Shown piece after piece: positions 1 to 8,948 of a stretch of 34,818 nucleotides of DNA. A model generated the notes under the pieces. The model was given only the letters and a program-made list of their open reading frames with translations, had not been told where the DNA came from and searched no databases. The position numbers and the translations under genes are program-made. Within the stretch, counting starts at the first letter, position 1. The number at the start of each line of letters is the position of its first letter. This stretch comes from DATBHM01 sp036557505 (GTDB lineage Bacteria > Actinomycetota > UBA4738 > JACQTL01). The stretch spans positions 1-34,818 of the forward strand of contig DATBHM010000089.1 in assembly GCA_036557505.1 (NCBI GenBank), in the 5' to 3' direction.

Positions 1-3000
1 GATTCCCGACCGTCCCAGGAGGCCGAGATTCCGGAGACGAACGACGACTCGCAGACCGAGATCCGGGCCTTCCTGATCGCCGACGTGCGCGGCTACACCC
101 TGTTCACACAGGAACGGGGCGACGAGGCCGCGGCGAAGCTCGCCGCAAAGTTCGCGACGGTTGCCCGCGAGGTGGTCTCGGCCCGTGGTGGCGAGGTGAT
201 CGAGCTCCGGGGCGACGAGGCGCTCGCGGTGTTCTCCTCGCCGCGCCAGGCAATCCGAGCTGCGGTGGATGCGCAGGACCGATTCGTCGAAGAGACGCTG
301 GGCGATCCCACGCTGCCCCTGACCGTGGGCATCGGCCTCGACGCGGGGGAGGCGGTCCCGGTGGAGGGGGGGTACCGGGGCGGTGCACTGAACCAGGCGG
401 CCCGGCTGTGCGGCCTGGCCGGGCCCGGCGAGGTCCTGGCCAGCAGGGAGATCACGCACCTGGCCCGACGCATCGACGGCATCGACTACACCGACCGGGG
501 CGACGTCGACCTCAAGGGCCTTTCCGAGCCGGTGCGGGTGATCGCCGTGGCATCGGCCGAGCATCCGGCAGCCCCGCGGCTCGAGCCCATCGTCGAGGAA
601 CGCAGGGCGAAGGCTGCGGCCGAGGTGGCCGCGATACCTGAACGGCGCCGCCTGCTCACGCGCCGGCGCGCGATCGCCGCCGGGGTGACCCTGGTGGTGG
701 TCGCGGCGGCCGTTGCCCTCCCGGTCGTCCTCACCGGAGGCGAGCCCGCGCTGCCGAGCATCCCGACGAACTCCGTCGGCCGCATCGACCCGGCAACCGG
801 CCGCATCGTGGGGACCATGGCATTGCCCTTCGCACCGGGCGCGATGGCGGAGAGAGACGGGGCCGTGTGGGTGACCGACCCGGACGACGGCCAGATCACG
901 CGGGTGGATGCGGGAAACGGGTCCACCAACACGATTCACGTAGGAGGGCTGCCCTCGGCGATCGCAGTCTCGCCCGGCGTCGTGTGGGTGACCGACGAGA
1001 CCGGCCCGAGCCTCCTTCAGATCAACCCGCAGAGCAACAGCCTCGTGGGCAATCCGCTCCGGGTCGGAAGCGGGCCGGACGGGGTGGCGGTCGGCTTCGG
1101 GTCCGTCTGGGTGGCGAATCGCCTCGACGGAAGCGTGACGCGGCTGGACGAGAACAACCCCGATCACGGAACCACGATCCGGGTCGGGGTCGCGCCGGCG
1201 GCGATCACGGTGGATCCGAGGCTCGGCGTGTGGGTGGCCGATGCGGGCGCCGACCGCGTGCTCCAGATCGATCCGAAGAGCAACTCCCTGTCGCAGTCGA
1301 TCCCGGTCGGGAGCGACCCGGAGGCCATCGCGATCGACGGCGGCAATGTGTGGGTGGCCAACGCGCAGAACGGCACGGTGTCGCGTGTCGATCCCTCGAC
1401 CGGGAGCGTGGCCGCGACCATTCCGGTGGGCCAGGAACCGACGTCGATCAGCGTGACGGGAGGCGGCGTGTGGGTGTCGAACCGGTTCGGCGGCACCCTG
1501 AGCCGGGTGGACGCGTCGGGGACGAGCCCCACCACCACGATCGCGACGGGCAGCGCCCCGGTGGGTTCGACGGTGGTGGGCGATCAGCTGTGGGTCTCGG
1601 TCCAGGGGGCGCTCGCCAGCCACCGCGGCGGGACGCTCCGTGTGGTCATGTGCGGGCTCCCCGTCGCGGCGTGCCGGTCCGAGAACACCACCGTCCCGAC
1701 ACCCGACCCGCTCGACTTCTACGGCATCACCTGGCAGATCCTGATCATGACCAACGACGGCCTGGTGGCGTTCAAGCGCGTCGGCGGTGGCGCCGGGACG
1801 ACGGTCGTGCCCGACCTCGCGACGGCCATCCCGGAGCCGACGGCCGGCGGACTCGTCTACACGTTCCATCTCCGCCCTGGGATCAGGTACTCGACCGGAG
1901 CCACGGTCGAGCCCGGCGACATCCGGCGGACGATCGAACGCGGCTTCCAGGTCGATGCCGGCGGGGCGCCGGCCAACTCCGGCTTCTACGACGACATCGT
2001 GGGTGCGAAGGAGTGCGAACGGGCCTTCGTCGCCGACCCGGGGCGGTCCACCTGCGACCTGTCCCGGGGAATCGTCACGGACGTCGGGGCCGGGACCATC
2101 CAGTTCCACCTGACGAGGCCGGACCCGGACTTCCTCCAGAAGCTGGCTCTGCCGTTCGCGTTCGCCGAGCCGCCCGGTGTGCCCATGTCCCGCATGGCGA
2201 CGAAGCCGCTCCCCGCCACGGGCCCGTACCGGCTGGCGACCTACGACCCGGACCACGGACTCACGCTGGTGCGGAACGCGAGATTCCACGCATGGTCACA
2301 GGCGGCGCAGCCCGACGGGTTCCCCGACGAGATCCGGTACACGTTCGGCGTGTCGCCCGAGGACGAGGTGAAGGACGTGGAGAACGGAACGGCCGACTGG
2401 ATGGTCGACTCCCCGCCGCCCGACTCGATGGCCACGCTGACCACGCGGTACGCCGGCCGGGTCCATCCGTTCCTCGAGGCGGCCACGTACTACGTGGCGC
2501 TCGGCACGACGACGAGGCCCTTCGACGACCCGCTCGTCCGCAAGGCCGTGAACTACGCGTTCGACCGGGCGGCCACGCTCCGGATCATCGGGGGGCCCGA
2601 CGCAGGCCGGATCACGTGCCAGCTGCTCCCCCCCAACTTCCCCGGGTACCGGCCGTACTGCCCCTACACCGTCGATGCGAACGACCAGGCCGGCACCTGG
2701 ACCGGGCCCGACCTCCCGAAGGCCCAGGCGTTGGTCCGCCGCTCGGGCACCGAGGGCGACCGGGTCGAGGTGTGGTTCAACCGCTTCGTGCCGCACGCCT
2801 CCGAGCTCACCGCGTACGTCGTGGGACTGCTCCGCTCCCTCGGCTACGACGCGCTTCGGTCGCCCGAGCAGTCGAAGTACTTCTCGCAGGCCTACCCGCC
2901 GGGTCCGGGCGTCCAGGTGGCGCTCGACGGATACCTGCAGGACTACGCGTCCGCCAACGACTTCCTGCAGCAGTTCGACTGCCGGTCGCAGCTCAGCCTG

Positions 3001-3237
3001 ACCAGGATGTGCGATCCGCAGGTGACGACGGCGATCGACCGCGCCACCGAGGCCCAGACCAGCAGTCCGGAGCAGGCGGACCCGCTGTGGACCGACGCCG
3101 ACCATCTCGTGGTCGACCGGAGTCCGCTGATCGACTACGACAACCCGATCGGGATCGATTTCCTGTCGAGCCGGGTCGGGAACAACCAGCACAGCCTGCA
3201 GTGGGGCCTGCTGCTGGACCAGCTGTGGGTGCGGTGA
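1..3237 (+). CDS. Cyclase-homology / YVTN beta-propeller / solute-binding (SBP family 5) fusion protein, 5' partial
   Basis: The frame is open to the left edge, and the first in-window residues (IRAFLIADVRGYT, from base 61) are already the class III nucleotide cyclase core, so the start lies upstream. Order of parts: cyclase domain (about bases 58-560), a single membrane helix (about 673-738), YVTN-type propeller repeats with recurring GVWV/VWVAN strands (about 770-1610), then an oligopeptide/nickel-type periplasmic binding domain (about 1630-3230). The cyclase part keeps both metal aspartates (ADVRGYT, RGDEA) and the Asn/Arg pair (ALNQAARLC), but the usual substrate lysine aligns with Glu (VIELRGD versus IKWLGD in the cyclase gene at 32024). 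The predicted topology puts the cyclase in the cytosol and the propeller plus binding domain outside, which suggests a one-protein ligand sensor. Nucleotide specificity and activity are uncertain. It converges on the next gene with a 4-nt gap. Confidence 0.88.
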   Translation, partial: DSRPSQEAEIPETNDDSQTEIRAFLIADVRGYTLFTQERGDEAAAKLAAKFATVAREVVSARGGEVIELRGDEALAVFSSPRQAIRAAVDAQDRFVEETLGDPTLPLTVGIGLDAGEAVPVEGGYRGGALNQAARLCGLAGPGEVLASREITHLARRIDGIDYTDRGDVDLKGLSEPVRVIAVASAEHPAAPRLEPIVEERRAKAAAEVAAIPERRRLLTRRRAIAAGVTLVVVAAAVALPVVLTGGEPALPSIPTNSVGRIDPATGRIVGTMALPFAPGAMAERDGAVWVTDPDDGQITRVDAGNGSTNTIHVGGLPSAIAVSPGVVWVTDETGPSLLQINPQSNSLVGNPLRVGSGPDGVAVGFGSVWVANRLDGSVTRLDENNPDHGTTIRVGVAPAAITVDPRLGVWVADAGADRVLQIDPKSNSLSQSIPVGSDPEAIAIDGGNVWVANAQNGTVSRVDPSTGSVAATIPVGQEPTSISVTGGGVWVSNRFGGTLSRVDASGTSPTTTIATGSAPVGSTVVGDQLWVSVQGALASHRGGTLRVVMCGLPVAACRSENTTVPTPDPLDFYGITWQILIMTNDGLVAFKRVGGGAGTTVVPDLATAIPEPTAGGLVYTFHLRPGIRYSTGATVEPGDIRRTIERGFQVDAGGAPANSGFYDDIVGAKECERAFVADPGRSTCDLSRGIVTDVGAGTIQFHLTRPDPDFLQKLALPFAFAEPPGVPMSRMATKPLPATGPYRLATYDPDHGLTLVRNARFHAWSQAAQPDGFPDEIRYTFGVSPEDEVKDVENGTADWMVDSPPPDSMATLTTRYAGRVHPFLEAATYYVALGTTTRPFDDPLVRKAVNYAFDRAATLRIIGGPDAGRITCQLLPPNFPGYRPYCPYTVDANDQAGTWTGPDLPKAQALVRRSGTEGDRVEVWFNRFVPHASELTAYVVGLLRSLGYDALRSPEQSKYFSQAYPPGPGVQVALDGYLQDYASANDFLQQFDCRSQLSLTRMCDPQVTTAIDRATEAQTSSPEQADPLWTDADHLVVDRSPLIDYDNPIGIDFLSSRVGNNQHSLQWGLLLDQLWVR

Positions 3238-3241
3238 GGTC

Positions 3242-4650
3242 CTAGGAGTAGGCCTCTTTCGGCGGCTCGGCGAACGCGTTCCCGACGCAGTCGGTCCGCT
3301 CCGGCCTCGGATCCGGCGGGCGAGGCGGCTGCGTGAAGTCGAACGCCTCGTGGAGGTCATCGGCCTCCCGGTCGCGGTGGGTCAGCTGGGAGAGGCCCCA
3401 GTTGTCCTCGATGAACCGCAGCACGCTCGAGAACTCGTTGTGCCGGTGGTCGATGAGCCCCTGCTTCGCGTACGGCGAGATCACGAGGAACGGAACGCGG
3501 ATCCCGAGACCGAACGTGTCGACCTGCGGCGGGGGGACGTGGTCGTAGAACCCGCCCCAGTCGTCCCACGTCAGGAAGATCGCGGTCGAGGACCACATCG
3601 GGCTCCGCATGATCGCGTCGATCACCCGGGTGGACCAGTTCTCGCCGTCGCAGAAGTTGTATTCGGGGTGCTCGCTGAACGCGAACTGCGGGGTGACCCA
3701 TGTGACCGGCGGCAGCCGGCCGTGATCGACGTCGTCGACCAGCTGCTGCACCGGGAAGATGTGCTGCGACCACTGCTCGGGGTCGTCGCGAATGTGCCGG
3801 ACCGCGGCGTACGCGGACCAGATGTAGCCGGAGCGTGGCGCCTGGTCCCACGGCACCGGCGGCGCCGCGTAGTACGCCCACGGAATCCCCGCCTGGTCGA
3901 GCAGGTCACCCTCGGTCCGGAAGTCGAAGCACGGCGGAACGGTCTGCACGGCTCCCTCGGAATCCATGATCTGGACCTTCTCGCTCTTCGGCGCGTCGCA
4001 CCCCCACGACTTGTACACGCCGCGGTCGTTCTGCGAGGGCGCGAGCGGGTTGTCGTGCACGCCGCCCGACTGGGCGGCGATCGTGTAGAGGTGGTTCGGG
4101 AACGAGGGGCCGTTCATCGAGGCGAAGAACCGGTCGGCGAGGACGAACCGTTCGGCCCAGTGCCAGTAGTTGGGCATCATCTCGGGCCCGGTCATCTGCG
4201 TGAACGCGTACTTGTCGGCCGACTCGCTGAGGTTGAACCCGTCCATCCTGCGCCGTCGTAGGACTTGACCGCCGCCCCGAAGTCGTGGGGGAGGTCGTGC
4301 GGAAGACGCTGGTCGTACCCGGTGGTGATCGGCCTCATCGTGCCGTCGTCGTTCGCCATCGTCGCGCCGTCCGCCCCCGGGAACCGTCCGAACAGGTTGT
4401 CGAACGAGCGGTTCTCCTTGATCACGAACACCACGTGCTTGACCGGCGTCGTCGTGTGCAGCCGGATCGGGTCGACGTGGCTCGGGGGATGGGTGGCCCC
4501 CGGCGAGGTGTTCCCCGGGCCCGGCCCGATCGCGTCGGACGACCGGGCGGAGGCGGTGGGCGTCGAATCGGGCGACGACGTGCAGGCGACCGCGGCCACC
4601 ACGATCAGGGCGGCGGACGTGCGAACTGCGAGGCGAACGGAGCTCGTCAT
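3242..4650 (-). pseudogene. Secreted phosphoesterase (acid phosphatase/phospholipase C-like), broken by a -1 frameshift
   Basis: The N-terminal part begins at ATG 4650 with a lipoprotein-like signal (LIVVAAVAC, Cys23) and the family motif HVVFVIKENRSFDNLFG. It stays in frame to ...KSYDG near 4252. The rest (from RMDGFNLSES near 4249 to the TAG at 3242) is in another frame and carries the metal-site motif TWDDWGGFYDHV and SPYAKQGLIDH. The intact paralogue at 21445-22935 reads DGGRMNGF at the same place, so one base (probably a G in a Gly codon) is missing around 4250-4251. Repaired, the protein would be about 469 aa, normal for the PF04185 family, which hydrolyses phosphomonoesters or phospholipids outside the cell. 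This is either a real recent inactivation or a sequencing error; both halves remain well conserved, which slightly favours error or a very young mutation. A TACGAT -10-like element lies at 4673-4678 on the minus strand. Confidence 0.85.
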
Positions 4651-4759
4651 GCGGTCGGGGGGCGGACGGCCAATCGTATCGACGGGCCATCCTCTCGGCA
4701 TCCCGGTTCCCGCGTCGGGCGCCCGGGATCCCTTGTGCAACGACGACGCCGGCCGGAAG

Positions 4760-6424
4760 ATGGGCGTGCCGATGCGCCCCCTGTTCCGCCCGCTCGTGCT
4801 CCTCGCCGTGGTCGGAGTCGCCGTGCTGCCCGCGCGGGCGTTCGCCACGACCGTACCGGTCCGGGTGACCGCGCCGAGGGCGCGGTCGTTCGTCCGGAGA
4901 CGGGTCCCGGTGATGGCGACGGCGCCGGGCGCCGACTCGGTGACCTTCCAGCGGGCCCGGCACGTCGGGGGCCCGTTCCACGCGATCCTCCCCCCCGACA
5001 CGACGCCCGGCGACGGCTGGCACGTGCCGTGGGACACGTCCGGGCTGGCCGACGGCGCCTGGTACCTGCGGGCGAAGGCCGCCGCCCCGGGCGGCCCGTT
5101 CCTCAGCGACCCGGTGCAGGTCACCGTCGACAACACGGCGCCGGTGGCCACGGTCTCGGCCTCGCCCTCCTCATTCAGCCCCAACGGCGACGGCGTGAGG
5201 GACGGGACGTTCGTGACCCTGCGCCTGTCGGAGCCCGCGGCCGTGGAGCTCGACGTCGTGAACGCCGCCCACAGGGTCGTCCACCGGCTGAGCTCCGGCC
5301 GGCACCTCACCGCTGGGCCGCACCGTTTCCGATGGGCCGGGCTGGTGCTGAGGTCCGGCCACTGGCGACACGCGCTGGACGGTGTGTACTCGTTGCGCGC
5401 GACCGCGGTCGACCGGGCCGGGAACACCGGCACCGCGACCGGCCGGGTCCGGATCGATACGGTGGCGCCCGGGTTCCGGTGGGTCGGCGTGTCGCCCGAG
5501 CCGGCCTCGGGATCGGGGCCGGTCACGCTCTCGTTCCATTCGTTCGACCCTGGAAGCTCGGTCGCGGCGTCGGCCTCCATCTGGAACGCCGTGCGCCGCG
5601 TGGCGTTCGTCCGGGACGTGACCCGGCCGTCGGGCGCGTCGGCCGTGCAGATCACCCCGCCCCCGTCCCCGCCGCCGGGCCTGTACCGCGCGCGCGTCGT
5701 CCTGGTCGACCAGGCCGGGAACCGGACCCAGTCGCGATTCCGCCCGTTCCGGATCCAGCACCCGGTGACGACCTCCGTGGTCCGGGGGTTCACCGGGGTC
5801 GGGGACCGCATCGCGCTGACGTTCGACGACTGCGTGTTCGGCGACGCCTGGAACTCGATCCTGAACACGCTCGAGGCCCGAGGCCTTCGGGCGACGTTCT
5901 TCTGCGCGAGCATCAACCTGGACCGCAACGCAGCCGAGGCCCGGCGCACCGTCGCGGACGGCATGTCGATCGGCAGCCACACGCGCGACCACCCCAACCT
6001 GACGACGCTGTCGTACGGCCAGGTCCGTGCCCAGCTCGAGGACGACGTCGAGGCCTGGTGGCGGATCGCGCGCGCCACCCCCCTGCCGCTGTTCCGTCCG
6101 CCCTACGGCGCCTACGACTCGACCGTGCTCCGGGCCGCCGGGTCGCTGGGGTTCCTCCACACCGTGACGTGGGACGTCGACCCCTCGGACTACACGGATC
6201 CGGGCGTGGCGGCGATCCGGCAGCGCGTCCTGTCACACGCCCACGCGGGCATGATCGTCATCATGCACGTGAAGCCCGAGACGGCGGCCGCGCTCCCGGG
6301 GCTGCTCGACGCACTGGCAGCGCGGGGGTACCACCAGACGGCGCTCGATCAGATGTTCCGCATCGGCACCGGCGGGCCGAGGCTCCGGCCTAGCCGCCGC
6401 TCGAGGCCTCGAACGTCGCCTTGA
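4760..6424 (+). CDS. Secreted polysaccharide deacetylase with Ig-like domains
   Basis: 554 aa with an N-terminal signal peptide (RPLVLLAVVGVAVLPARAFA). Residues 32-330 form a tandem of Ig-like/FlgD-like beta domains; one contains SPNGDGVRD (140-148), typical of extracellular Ig-like modules. Residues 345-535 are a NodB-homology deacetylase (CE4 family): TFDDC (354-358, catalytic base and metal Asp), SHTRDHPNL with metal His407/His411, RPPYG (446-450), WDVDPSDY, and VIMHV with His503. The residue after the Asp pair is Cys where Gly is usual. CE4 enzymes remove N- or O-acetyl groups from peptidoglycan, chitin-like or exopolysaccharide substrates. The substrate here is unknown. ATG 4760 is chosen; ATG 4772 is an equally good alternative four codons in. 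The 3' end overlaps the convergent gene by 35 bp. Divergent from the broken phosphoesterase. Confidence 0.88.
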   Translation: MGVPMRPLFRPLVLLAVVGVAVLPARAFATTVPVRVTAPRARSFVRRRVPVMATAPGADSVTFQRARHVGGPFHAILPPDTTPGDGWHVPWDTSGLADGAWYLRAKAAAPGGPFLSDPVQVTVDNTAPVATVSASPSSFSPNGDGVRDGTFVTLRLSEPAAVELDVVNAAHRVVHRLSSGRHLTAGPHRFRWAGLVLRSGHWRHALDGVYSLRATAVDRAGNTGTATGRVRIDTVAPGFRWVGVSPEPASGSGPVTLSFHSFDPGSSVAASASIWNAVRRVAFVRDVTRPSGASAVQITPPPSPPPGLYRARVVLVDQAGNRTQSRFRPFRIQHPVTTSVVRGFTGVGDRIALTFDDCVFGDAWNSILNTLEARGLRATFFCASINLDRNAAEARRTVADGMSIGSHTRDHPNLTTLSYGQVRAQLEDDVEAWWRIARATPLPLFRPPYGAYDSTVLRAAGSLGFLHTVTWDVDPSDYTDPGVAAIRQRVLSHAHAGMIVIMHVKPETAAALPGLLDALAARGYHQTALDQMFRIGTGGPRLRPSRRSRPRTSP

Positions 6425-7001
6425 GGTCGATCCCGCCGTTCAGGTTCGTGCAGTCGGCCGTGCCCTTCACGTCGGTCGACGATGCATTCGACAGCTCGAT
6501 CGTGCACTCGCCGGACGACGACGTCACGAAGATCGGCGGATTGATGACCACCGAGCTCAGGTTCAGCGTCGAGCTGGTCTTGGCGGTCCCGGTGAACGCC
6601 AGGCCGCCGATGGCGAACGTGTCCTTGTTCTCGTCCTGGAACGCGAGCCCGATGGCGGTGCCTGGAGCGTAGGCCCCGCTCTTGAACGCCATGTCGAGTG
6701 TCGCGCTCTGCGAGCCCGAGAACACGAGGTGGGCCGTGCCCGTCGTGAGCGACCCGACCGCACCGGTGGGGAGGTTGGTGGGGAACCCGCTCGGCAGGTT
6801 GGTGGGGAGATTGGTGGGAAGTCCGCTCGGCAGGTTGGTGGGGAGGTTGCTCGGCAGGTTCGTGGGGAGGTTGCTCGGCAGGTTCGTGGGGAGCCCGGTC
6901 GGGACCGTGGTCGCCGTGCCGCCCCCGCCGCCTCCGCCGCACGCGGCCAACAGCGCCGCCAAGATGCCCGTCAGGGCGATCGAGCGAGTCGTGCGTGTCA
7001 C
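6390..7001 (-). CDS. Small lipoprotein with LPTNLPSN repeats
   Basis: 203 aa, no recognised family. It starts at GTG 7001, set by an AGGAGG Shine-Dalgarno 7 nt upstream. A lipoprotein signal peptide ends in LLAAC (Cys21), followed by a run of seven Gly and a proline-rich repeat (residues 36-80, units LPTN/LPSN/LPSG) that probably acts as a flexible spacer between lipid anchor and domain. Residues 85-203 look like a beta-rich globular domain with two Cys (166, 184) that could form a disulphide. Exported and membrane-anchored by inference. It lies 108 bp downstream of the five-gene operon on the same strand but has its own promoter-like sequence (7032-7059), so it is probably transcribed separately. 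Confidence 0.82.
   Translation of the reverse strand: MTRTTRSIALTGILAALLAACGGGGGGGTATTVPTGLPTNLPSNLPTNLPSNLPTNLPSGLPTNLPTNLPSGFPTNLPTGAVGSLTTGTAHLVFSGSQSATLDMAFKSGAYAPGTAIGLAFQDENKDTFAIGGLAFTGTAKTSSTLNLSSVVINPPIFVTSSSGECTIELSNASSTDVKGTADCTNLNGGIDLKATFEASSGG
6762..6896 (-). repeat. In-gene tandem repeats coding LPTN/LPSN units
   Basis: Degenerate 12-30 bp units (on the plus strand variations of GGTTGGTGGGGAG and GCTCGGCAG) encode nine to eleven Leu-Pro-x-Asn/Gly tetrapeptides just after the lipid-anchor Cys. Tandem arrays of this kind can change length by slippage without shifting frame if whole codons are lost or gained. Confidence 0.75.
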
Positions 7002-7031
7002 GTGGTCTCCTCCTGGTCGGGAAGCGCGAGG

Positions 7032-7059
7032 AACTTACCCCAGGTGCGCCCGTTTCCAA
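7032..7059 (-). promoter_or_regulatory. Candidate promoter of the repeat lipoprotein gene
   Basis: On the minus strand TTGGAA (7059-7054) is followed after 16 nt by TAAGTT (7037-7032), matching a housekeeping -35/-10 pair. This leaves a leader of roughly 25 nt before GTG 7001, enough to include the AGGAGG site. Prediction by eye only. Confidence 0.45.
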
Positions 7060-7109
7060 GGCAAGCACACCCGGAATCGCGATGGGTTCGGGCCGGCCGG
7101 CTCTGGCGG

Positions 7110-8948
7110 CTATCCGGAGGGCTGGCCCAGCTTGAGTGCCTCCACGACGTCCGTCGCCAGGACCGCAGCGTTCGGCGAGCCCAGGCCCGTCGCGAAGTCC
7201 CACCCCACGCGGCACTGGTCCTTGCGGTTGCCGCCGAGGATCACGTCGTGGAATGGCTCGTCGGGGGAGTCGACGCCGTCGTAGTTCATCTTCTGCGCCG
7301 CGATCCGGTACAGGAGGGGGGCGACGGACGGCAGCTTCCCCACGCCCTGCTGCTCGGCGAACTGCTGGATGAGCAGGGTCGTGGCCGCCCAGAACGGCGT
7401 CGCGGCGCTGGTGCCCCCGATCGGCTCCCCGACCGAGTTGCCCCCCTTCACTGCGTGGACCGTGAAGAACCCGCTGTCGGGGTCGGCCGAGGCCGCCACG
7501 TCCGGGCCCTGGCGGTGGCCCTGGGGGTTCCGCTGGGGGTCGAGGATCGGGACCTTCTGGCCGTTCACCGTGAGGTCGCCCTGCTGGAAGTCGGGCGCCG
7601 GGTCCTCCGGGTTCACGCCGCCGCCGGTTCCGCCCTGCGACAGGACGTCCTCCCAGCCGGTCTCCTCCAGGTACGTGCCGTCCTTCCGCACGTTGAGCAA
7701 GGTGCCCCCGACCGAGATGACGTTCGGGCTGTCCCCGGGCCACAGCGGGATCACCCGCGTGTCGTTGAGGTCGAACCGCTGGCACCCGAATGCGCCGGAG
7801 TCGCCGGCCGCGACGAAGATGCTGACGCCGGCGGCGCGCGCGGCGGCGAAGTCCTGCTCGGTGGCCCGTCGATCGGCCGGCGAGAGGAACGGCGTCCCGT
7901 CCTCGAGCGCCGTCGCGTCGCACAGGCCGTAGCTGATCGACACGATGTTCGTCCGCCCGTCCGAGACCACCTGGTTCACCGCGTCGCCCAGCCCCTGGAC
8001 GAACGACGACAACGAGGTGAACGGCGCCTCGTAGTTGAGGATCTTCGCCTGGGGCGCCATGCCGTGCACGACGTCGAGGTCGAGGTTCACCTCCACGGAC
8101 GTGTCGCCCGTCTTGTCGTTGTTCCCCCCGTCGACCGGGACGTGCTCGATGGCCTGGGCCACCGGCGGCGCGTTCAGCCCGACGTGATGGACGAACGCGT
8201 TGACGTCCTGGTCGCGGAACGACGCGAACGACACCACGGCGATGGTCTGGCCCTTGCCGTCGATCCCCTGCTGCTGGAGGGGCGTGATGTCGTACGCCTT
8301 GGCCGCGTCCTGGGGGAACAGCCCCTCGCCTCGGGGGATGGCGAGTGGCAGAGGCGCCGGCGCGCCGTTCAGTCCGGCCACGCCCGTGACGGATGGTTCG
8401 AGCGACGACGGCACGATCGGCGGGTCGAGCGGCGCGACGTACGGCCGCCCGTCGGTGTCGCGGAAGTCGCCGATCCTGGTCGAGAAGAAGTCGTCGATGC
8501 TCCCCACCGTCCCTCGCAGGGACATGCTGGTCCGCTGGGGGAACACGCTGTTCACCGCGAACCCTGCCCCCACCAGGGTGTTCCGGATCCGGTCGACCTC
8601 CCCGGCCGGGAGCCCGAACCGCCGGCCGAACTCCGCCGCCGTCAGGAAATGCCGGTACTCGGGCGAGGATGGGTCGTTGACCGCGTCGAGGAATGCCTGC
8701 ATGGCCCGCCGATGGGCGAGCCGCAGGACCACGGAGAAGTTCATGACCTTCCCACGGTCCGTGGCGCCCACGAACCGTCGCGGCTTCGTCCCCGGCCGCA
8801 CACCGGGCGCGAGTCCGTCGCCGGACGAGCCCCCCGTGGCCACGGTGGATCCCGTCCCGACGCCGCGGTCGGCGCCGCCCGGCGAGCAGGCCACCCCGGC
8901 CACGAGCAGGGCCGCGACCAGGCCGAACGCGATCCGCCGTCCGCTCAT
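7110..8948 (-). CDS. Sedolisin-family (S53) serine-carboxyl protease, lipoprotein-like
   Basis: 612 aa. N-terminal signal with a possible lipobox (VAGVAC, Cys21). Residues about 60-195 form a pro-kumamolisin activation domain (YRHFLTAAEFGRRFG). The catalytic domain spans about 215-605, with the Glu/Asp pair in VEVNLDLDV (Glu286, Asp290), the oxyanion Asp in AAGDSG (Asp383), the nucleophile in GGTSAATP (Ser514) and a C-terminal calcium-site pattern ending in WDFATGLGSP. All catalytic residues are present, so an active, autoprocessing endopeptidase, usually acid-optimal, is expected outside the membrane. ATG 8948 overlaps the previous gene's stop by one base (TGATG), so translation is probably coupled. 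It is the last gene of the five-gene operon. The substrate could be an exposed partner encoded in the operon, which is inference only. Confidence 0.92.
   Translation of the reverse strand: MSGRRIAFGLVAALLVAGVACSPGGADRGVGTGSTVATGGSSGDGLAPGVRPGTKPRRFVGATDRGKVMNFSVVLRLAHRRAMQAFLDAVNDPSSPEYRHFLTAAEFGRRFGLPAGEVDRIRNTLVGAGFAVNSVFPQRTSMSLRGTVGSIDDFFSTRIGDFRDTDGRPYVAPLDPPIVPSSLEPSVTGVAGLNGAPAPLPLAIPRGEGLFPQDAAKAYDITPLQQQGIDGKGQTIAVVSFASFRDQDVNAFVHHVGLNAPPVAQAIEHVPVDGGNNDKTGDTSVEVNLDLDVVHGMAPQAKILNYEAPFTSLSSFVQGLGDAVNQVVSDGRTNIVSISYGLCDATALEDGTPFLSPADRRATEQDFAAARAAGVSIFVAAGDSGAFGCQRFDLNDTRVIPLWPGDSPNVISVGGTLLNVRKDGTYLEETGWEDVLSQGGTGGGVNPEDPAPDFQQGDLTVNGQKVPILDPQRNPQGHRQGPDVAASADPDSGFFTVHAVKGGNSVGEPIGGTSAATPFWAATTLLIQQFAEQQGVGKLPSVAPLLYRIAAQKMNYDGVDSPDEPFHDVILGGNRKDQCRVGWDFATGLGSPNAAVLATDVVEALKLGQPSG

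Noticed and set aside
867..3245. 792-codon plus-strand frame inside the fusion gene
   Set aside because: Arg/Gly/Pro-rich shadow frame; the other frame carries cyclase, propeller and binding-protein motifs throughout.
4285..6393. 702-codon plus-strand frame over the deacetylase
   Set aside because: No recognisable motifs, while the adjacent frame has all five deacetylase motifs and a signal peptide.
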